A stretch of DNA of 9,300 nt, from positions 1 to 9,300 of the forward strand of contig JALRJJ010000059.1 of assembly GCA_023255095.1 (NCBI GenBank), written 5' to 3'. A program made the translations under genes and the position numbers. A model generated the notes under the pieces. The model ran no database searches, was not told the origin of the DNA, and worked only from the letters and a program-made list of their open reading frames with translations. Below, one piece after another: positions 6,826 to 9,300 of the stretch (the first letter of the stretch is position 1; each line of letters begins with the position of its first letter). This DNA comes from a bacterium (GTDB taxonomy: Bacteria > Fidelibacterota > Marinisomatia > Marinisomatales > Marinisomataceae).

Positions 6826-7194
6826 GTGATTCAACAAGAAACTAGATTAAAAGTAGCTGATAACTCTGGAGCAAAAGTTGTAATGTGTTTTAAAGTTTTA
6901 GGAGGATCGAAAAAAAGATATGCTTCTATTGGTGATATTATAGTAGTAGCTGTTAAATCAGCGACACCAGGAGGTATGGTTAAAAAAGGAGAAGTTGCTC
7001 GTGCAGTAGTTGTTCGAGTTACAAAAGAGTACAGAAGAAGAGACGGTTCATACATAAGATTTGATGAAAATGCTGCTGTTATATTGAACAGTAATAATGA
7101 ACCTAAAGGTACAAGAATTTTTGGTCCTGTTGCTAGAGAATTAAGAGAGGGTGGCTATATGAAAATAATTTCTATGGCCCCAGAGGTATTATAA
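6826..7194 (+). CDS. rplN: 50S ribosomal protein L14, GTG start
   Basis: L14 is a conserved beta-barrel protein at the subunit interface, contacting L19 and 16S rRNA, and in many bacteria binding the silencing factor RsfS. The 122-residue product reads MIQQETRLKVADNSGAK, VMCFKVLGGSKKRYASIGD (19-37), GGMVKKGEVARAVVVR and the hallmark GTRIFGPVARELRE, ending MKIISMAPEVL, one residue shorter than E. coli. It begins with GTG, the only non-ATG start in the window; the position is secured by the M-I-Q family N-terminus. AGGCGAG lies about seven to eight bases upstream and is a modest ribosome binding site. In E. coli L14 is the first gene of the spc operon; here it continues the S10 block with a one-base gap. 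Confidence 0.98.
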   Translation: MIQQETRLKVADNSGAKVVMCFKVLGGSKKRYASIGDIIVVAVKSATPGGMVKKGEVARAVVVRVTKEYRRRDGSYIRFDENAAVILNSNNEPKGTRIFGPVARELREGGYMKIISMAPEVL

Positions 7195-7496
7195 TGAAAA
7201 TTAGAAAAGATATGATTGTTAAAGTGATTTCCGGAAACTTCAAAGGTATGTCTGGAAAAGTTTTAAAAGTTTTTCCTGTTTCACAAAGAGCAGTAGTAGA
7301 AGGTGTTGCTTTAACTAAGAGAACTTTAAGGCCATCCCAAGAGAATCCAAAAGGTGGATTCACTGAAAGAGAACGATCATTACATGTATCAAACCTAATG
7401 GTTCTTGATGGCAATAATGCTGCTCGTGTTGGATTTAAAATCCTTAATGATAAGAGTAAAGTTAGAATTTCAAAGAAAACTGGTAAAGAGATTTAA
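7194..7496 (+). CDS. rplX: 50S ribosomal protein L24
   Basis: L24 is an assembly initiator that binds the 5' region of 23S rRNA. The 100-residue product has an N-terminal KOW/SH3 domain: MKIRKDMIVKVISGNFKGMS followed by GKVLKVFPVSQRAVVEGV (21-38), then the conserved loop with TKRTLRPSQENPKGGFTERE (41-60), LHVSNLMVLD and the closing segment AARVGFKI. The length is close to E. coli L24 (104); the N-terminus lacks the E. coli Met-Ala-Ala extension. The ATG overlaps the rplN stop as TAATG, and AGAGG seven bases upstream provides initiation. Four bases separate its stop from the rplE ATG. Confidence 0.97.
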   Translation: MKIRKDMIVKVISGNFKGMSGKVLKVFPVSQRAVVEGVALTKRTLRPSQENPKGGFTERERSLHVSNLMVLDGNNAARVGFKILNDKSKVRISKKTGKEI

Positions 7497-7500
7497 ATAA

Positions 7501-8088
7501 ATGTATAACCCAAATTATAAGAAAAAATATTTTGAAGAAGTAAGACCTCATTTAATCAAAAAATTTGGTTTCTCTTCTGTCATGCAAGCCCCAAAAATTG
7601 AAAAAATTACTCTTAACATGGGAATAGGGGACGCTAAGAATAATCAGAAATCTCTTCAAAGTGCTCTAGAAGAACTTCTTTTGATCACTGGTCAGAAACC
7701 AATTATAACTAAAGCAAAGAAAGATGTTTCTAATTTTAAAATTAGAAAAGGTTTTCCTGTTGGTTGTAAGGTGACTTTACGTAAAAATTTGATGTATGAA
7801 TTTTTAGAAAGATTATGTGCCATTGCTCTACCAAGAACTCGAGATTTCAGAGGTTTATCTAATAAATCTTTTGATGGATTTGGTAATTACAGTTTTGGCA
7901 TTAAAGAACAAATCGTATTTCCTGAAATTGATTATGATAAAGTAGACTCATTAAGAGGTATGGATGTTGTTATTACAACTTCTTCAAAAAATAATGAAGA
8001 ATGTTATGAATTATTACGTTCTATGGGGTTACCTGTTCGTGAAATTGTAAAAAAGGAAGACGATTCAAATGAGGATATAAATGGCTAA
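7501..8088 (+). CDS. rplE: 50S ribosomal protein L5
   Basis: L5 binds 5S rRNA in the central protuberance and touches P-site tRNA. The product shows SVMQAPKIEKITLNMGIGDA (26-45), SGQKP-like TGQKPIITKAKKDVSNFKIR, GFPVGCKVTLR, the signature LPRTRDFRGLSNKSFDGFGN and REQ-type KEQIVFPEIDYDKVDSLRGM. Total length is 195 residues against 179 in E. coli. The difference is mostly a C-terminal tail after the normal end near GLPVRE, with the charged sequence VKKEDDSNEDING. The tail's codons hold AAGGAAG and GAGGA and run eight bases into rpsN, so they double as its translation start region. In E. coli the S8 repressor binds mRNA at the rplX-rplE boundary; I saw no obvious matching helix in the four-base gap and flanks here. 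Confidence 0.97.
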   Translation: MYNPNYKKKYFEEVRPHLIKKFGFSSVMQAPKIEKITLNMGIGDAKNNQKSLQSALEELLLITGQKPIITKAKKDVSNFKIRKGFPVGCKVTLRKNLMYEFLERLCAIALPRTRDFRGLSNKSFDGFGNYSFGIKEQIVFPEIDYDKVDSLRGMDVVITTSSKNNEECYELLRSMGLPVREIVKKEDDSNEDING

Positions 8089-8386
8089 AAAATCTAAAAT
8101 GGTAAGAGAGTTTCATCTTCAAAAGAAAGTAGATAGATACTTTTTAATAAGAAAAGAGCTAAGAGAAATCATCAAAAACCCTAAAGCTTCAGATGATGAA
8201 AAATTTGCAGCACAAGCTAAGCTACAGAAACTTCCAAGAAGTACTAGTGCTATTAGATTAACTAATAGATGTGTTGTTTCAGGAAGACCTAAGGGTTATA
8301 TGAGAAGATTTGGTATTTCAAGAATTACATTCCGTGAACTCGCTCTTAAAGGCGATCTTCCCGGAGTAACAAAGGCAAGTTGGTAA
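8081..8386 (+). CDS. rpsN: 30S ribosomal protein S14, long zinc-free form
   Basis: S14 lies in the 30S head and assembles late with S3 and S10. The 101-residue product is the long form: MAKKSKMVREFHLQKKVDRY, a helical insert through KNPKASDDEKFAAQAKLQKL, then the core LPRSTSAIRLTNRC, SGRPKGYMRRFGISRITFRE (67-86) and the C-terminus GVTKASW. It has only one cysteine (Cys64), so the CxxC...CxxC zinc ribbon of the 61-residue form is absent. Length equals E. coli S14. The ATG lies inside the end of rplE (8-base overlap), with GAGGA five bases upstream. The gene sits at its usual place between L5 and S8. Its stop codon begins the Shine-Dalgarno region of rpsH. Confidence 0.97.
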   Translation: MAKKSKMVREFHLQKKVDRYFLIRKELREIIKNPKASDDEKFAAQAKLQKLPRSTSAIRLTNRCVVSGRPKGYMRRFGISRITFRELALKGDLPGVTKASW

Positions 8387-8390
8387 GGAG
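8385..8390 (+). promoter_or_regulatory. Shine-Dalgarno site for rpsH
   Basis: AAGGAG sits eight bases before the ATG at 8399, in the longest gap of the window (12 bases). Its first two bases are the end of the rpsN TAA stop. It supports ATG 8399 over the ATG two codons later. Confidence 0.8.
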
Positions 8391-8398
8391 ATTATTTT

Positions 8399-8797
8399 AT
8401 GTCAATGACAGATCCAATAGCAGATTTTTGTACTAGAATTAGAAATGGTTATTCATCTAACAAACGATGGATTGATATACCTTCTTCTATTTTAAAGAAA
8501 AGAATTTCTTTAGTTCTTAAGGAAGAAGGCTATATAGACAACTTTGTTTTCGTGAAAAAAGATTCTAACAAAGAAGATATTAGAATTTATTTACGATATG
8601 AAAATAGCACGCCAGCAATTACTTCAATTCAAAAAATAAGTAAACCTGGAAAAAGAGTTTATGTTGGATGTTCTGAAATTCCTCGAGTTCTAAACGGGCT
8701 AGGAATCAGCATTATTTCAACATCAAAAGGAGTACTTAGCAGTAAAGTAGCTAGAGAATTAAAAATTGGAGGAGAGTTGCTCTGCAACATTTATTAA
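8399..8797 (+). CDS. rpsH: 30S ribosomal protein S8
   Basis: S8 binds the central domain of 16S rRNA and is needed for platform assembly; in E. coli it also represses the spc operon by binding its mRNA. The 132-residue product (E. coli 130) begins MSMTDPIADFCTRIRNGYSS, includes IPSSILKKRISLVLKEEGYI (28-47), the mid-region KPGKRVYVGCSEIPRVLNGL (82-101), and the C-terminal RNA-binding signature ISIISTSKGVLSSKVARE (103-120), ending GGELLCNIY. The start is set by the family MSM N-terminus and by the best ribosome binding site in the window. Three bases separate the stop from rplF. Confidence 0.97.
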   Translation: MSMTDPIADFCTRIRNGYSSNKRWIDIPSSILKKRISLVLKEEGYIDNFVFVKKDSNKEDIRIYLRYENSTPAITSIQKISKPGKRVYVGCSEIPRVLNGLGISIISTSKGVLSSKVARELKIGGELLCNIY

Positions 8798-8800
8798 GTT

Positions 8801-9300
8801 ATGTCAAGAGTAGGAAAAAGAACAATCACAATTCCAGATTCAGTTAAAATTTCTGATTCTTCAAAAATTTTAACCATATCCGGTCCTAAAGGAGAAATGA
8901 AAGTCAATTTATTTGAAGGCATATCAGTTGATATTTCTGAAAACTCTCTTTCAGTCACTAGATCTAGCGACGAAAAGACATTAAGAGCTATGCATGGAAC
9001 AATACGTCAATTAATTTCAAATGCAATCGATGGTGTTAATAATGGATTTTCAAAAGTTCTTCAAATTCAAGGTATTGGATATGCTGCAAGAACTGAGAAC
9101 AATAGATTAGTTTTACAATTAGGATTCTCTCATGATATTGCAATTGATTTACCAGATGGAGTTGAAGCATTAGTTCAAAAGAATGAGGTTGAAATTAAAG
9201 GCATTAATAAACAAATTGTTGGTCAATTTGCAGCCAAGGTTCGCTCTCTCAAAAAACCAGAGCCCTACAAAGGGAAAGGAATCCGCTATAAAGGCGAGTA
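8801..9300 (+). CDS. rplF: 50S ribosomal protein L6, 3' end outside the window
   Basis: L6 binds 23S rRNA near the sarcin-ricin loop, close to where EF-G and EF-Tu act. The frame is open from the ATG at 8801 to the window edge, giving 166 complete codons. It reads MSRVGKRTITIPDSVKI, ILTISGPKGEM (23-33), the first-domain end MHGTIRQLISNAIDGVNNGF, then the second domain with QIQGIGYAA, LQLGFSHDIAIDLP and the hallmark KKPEPYKGKGIRYKGE (151-166). E. coli L6 has 177 residues, so about ten are probably missing; the final two bases (TA) begin either a Tyr or a stop codon. No Shine-Dalgarno is seen at normal spacing before the ATG, and the three-base gap after rpsH suggests translational coupling. 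Confidence 0.96.
   Translation, partial: MSRVGKRTITIPDSVKISDSSKILTISGPKGEMKVNLFEGISVDISENSLSVTRSSDEKTLRAMHGTIRQLISNAIDGVNNGFSKVLQIQGIGYAARTENNRLVLQLGFSHDIAIDLPDGVEALVQKNEVEIKGINKQIVGQFAAKVRSLKKPEPYKGKGIRYKGE

Noticed and set aside
7480..7520. S8-binding regulatory hairpin at the rplX/rplE boundary, as in E. coli
   Set aside because: I found no convincing stem or S8-like target in the A/T-rich junction. A covariance search would be needed to claim one.
8766..8776. GGAGGAGAG in rpsH as a strong ribosome binding site for rplF
   Set aside because: It is about 25 bases before the rplF ATG, too far, and encodes the conserved Gly-Gly-Glu of S8. A similar GGAGGAG in fusA near 1509 is likewise only coding sequence.

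Overview
The window is one uninterrupted, all-plus-strand translation gene cluster: the end of a str-type operon (fusA) joined directly to an S10 operon and then a spc operon. The order is fusA (5' end cut by the window), rpsJ, rplC, rplD, rplW, rplB, rpsS, rplV, rpsC, rplP, rpmC, rpsQ, rplN, rplX, rplE, rpsN, rpsH, rplF (3' end cut by the window). All eighteen genes were recognised by protein motifs and by the canonical bacterial order, and all appear intact apart from the two edge truncations.

Organism: a bacterium using the standard code (TAA ends 14 of the 17 visible genes, TAG two, TGA one). The DNA is strongly A+T-rich, with A/T-ending codons and AGA as the main arginine codon. EF-G is followed directly by S10 with no tuf between them. 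The L14 and L16 sequences (for example SYGLKALEPGWITARQIEAT in L16) and a cysteine-poor long S14 resemble the Bacteroidota/Chlorobiota/Marinimicrobia side of the tree more than Firmicutes or typical Proteobacteria. Clear purine-rich Shine-Dalgarno sites before several genes argue against a typical Bacteroidota member. A marine, streamlined lineage such as Marinimicrobia (SAR406) is plausible, but this is inference from remembered family features, not a placement.

Layout: bases 1-2017 hold EF-G; 2017-6824 the S10-type block (S10, L3, L4, L23, L2, S19, L22, S3, L16, L29, S17); 6826-9300 the start of the spc-type block (L14, L24, L5, S14, S8, L6). The gaps total only about 33 bases, nine of the 17 junctions overlap, and five of those are TAATG stop/start fusions. 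No promoter, terminator, leader, RNA gene, repeat, mobile element or CRISPR array fits or is visible. The genes are probably co-transcribed and translationally coupled, giving balanced amounts of 30S and 50S proteins along with the translocase that acts on the finished ribosome.

I found no undescribed system. The observations offered are small: operon architecture, start-codon choices, and a few residue or terminus differences in S3, L3 and L5.
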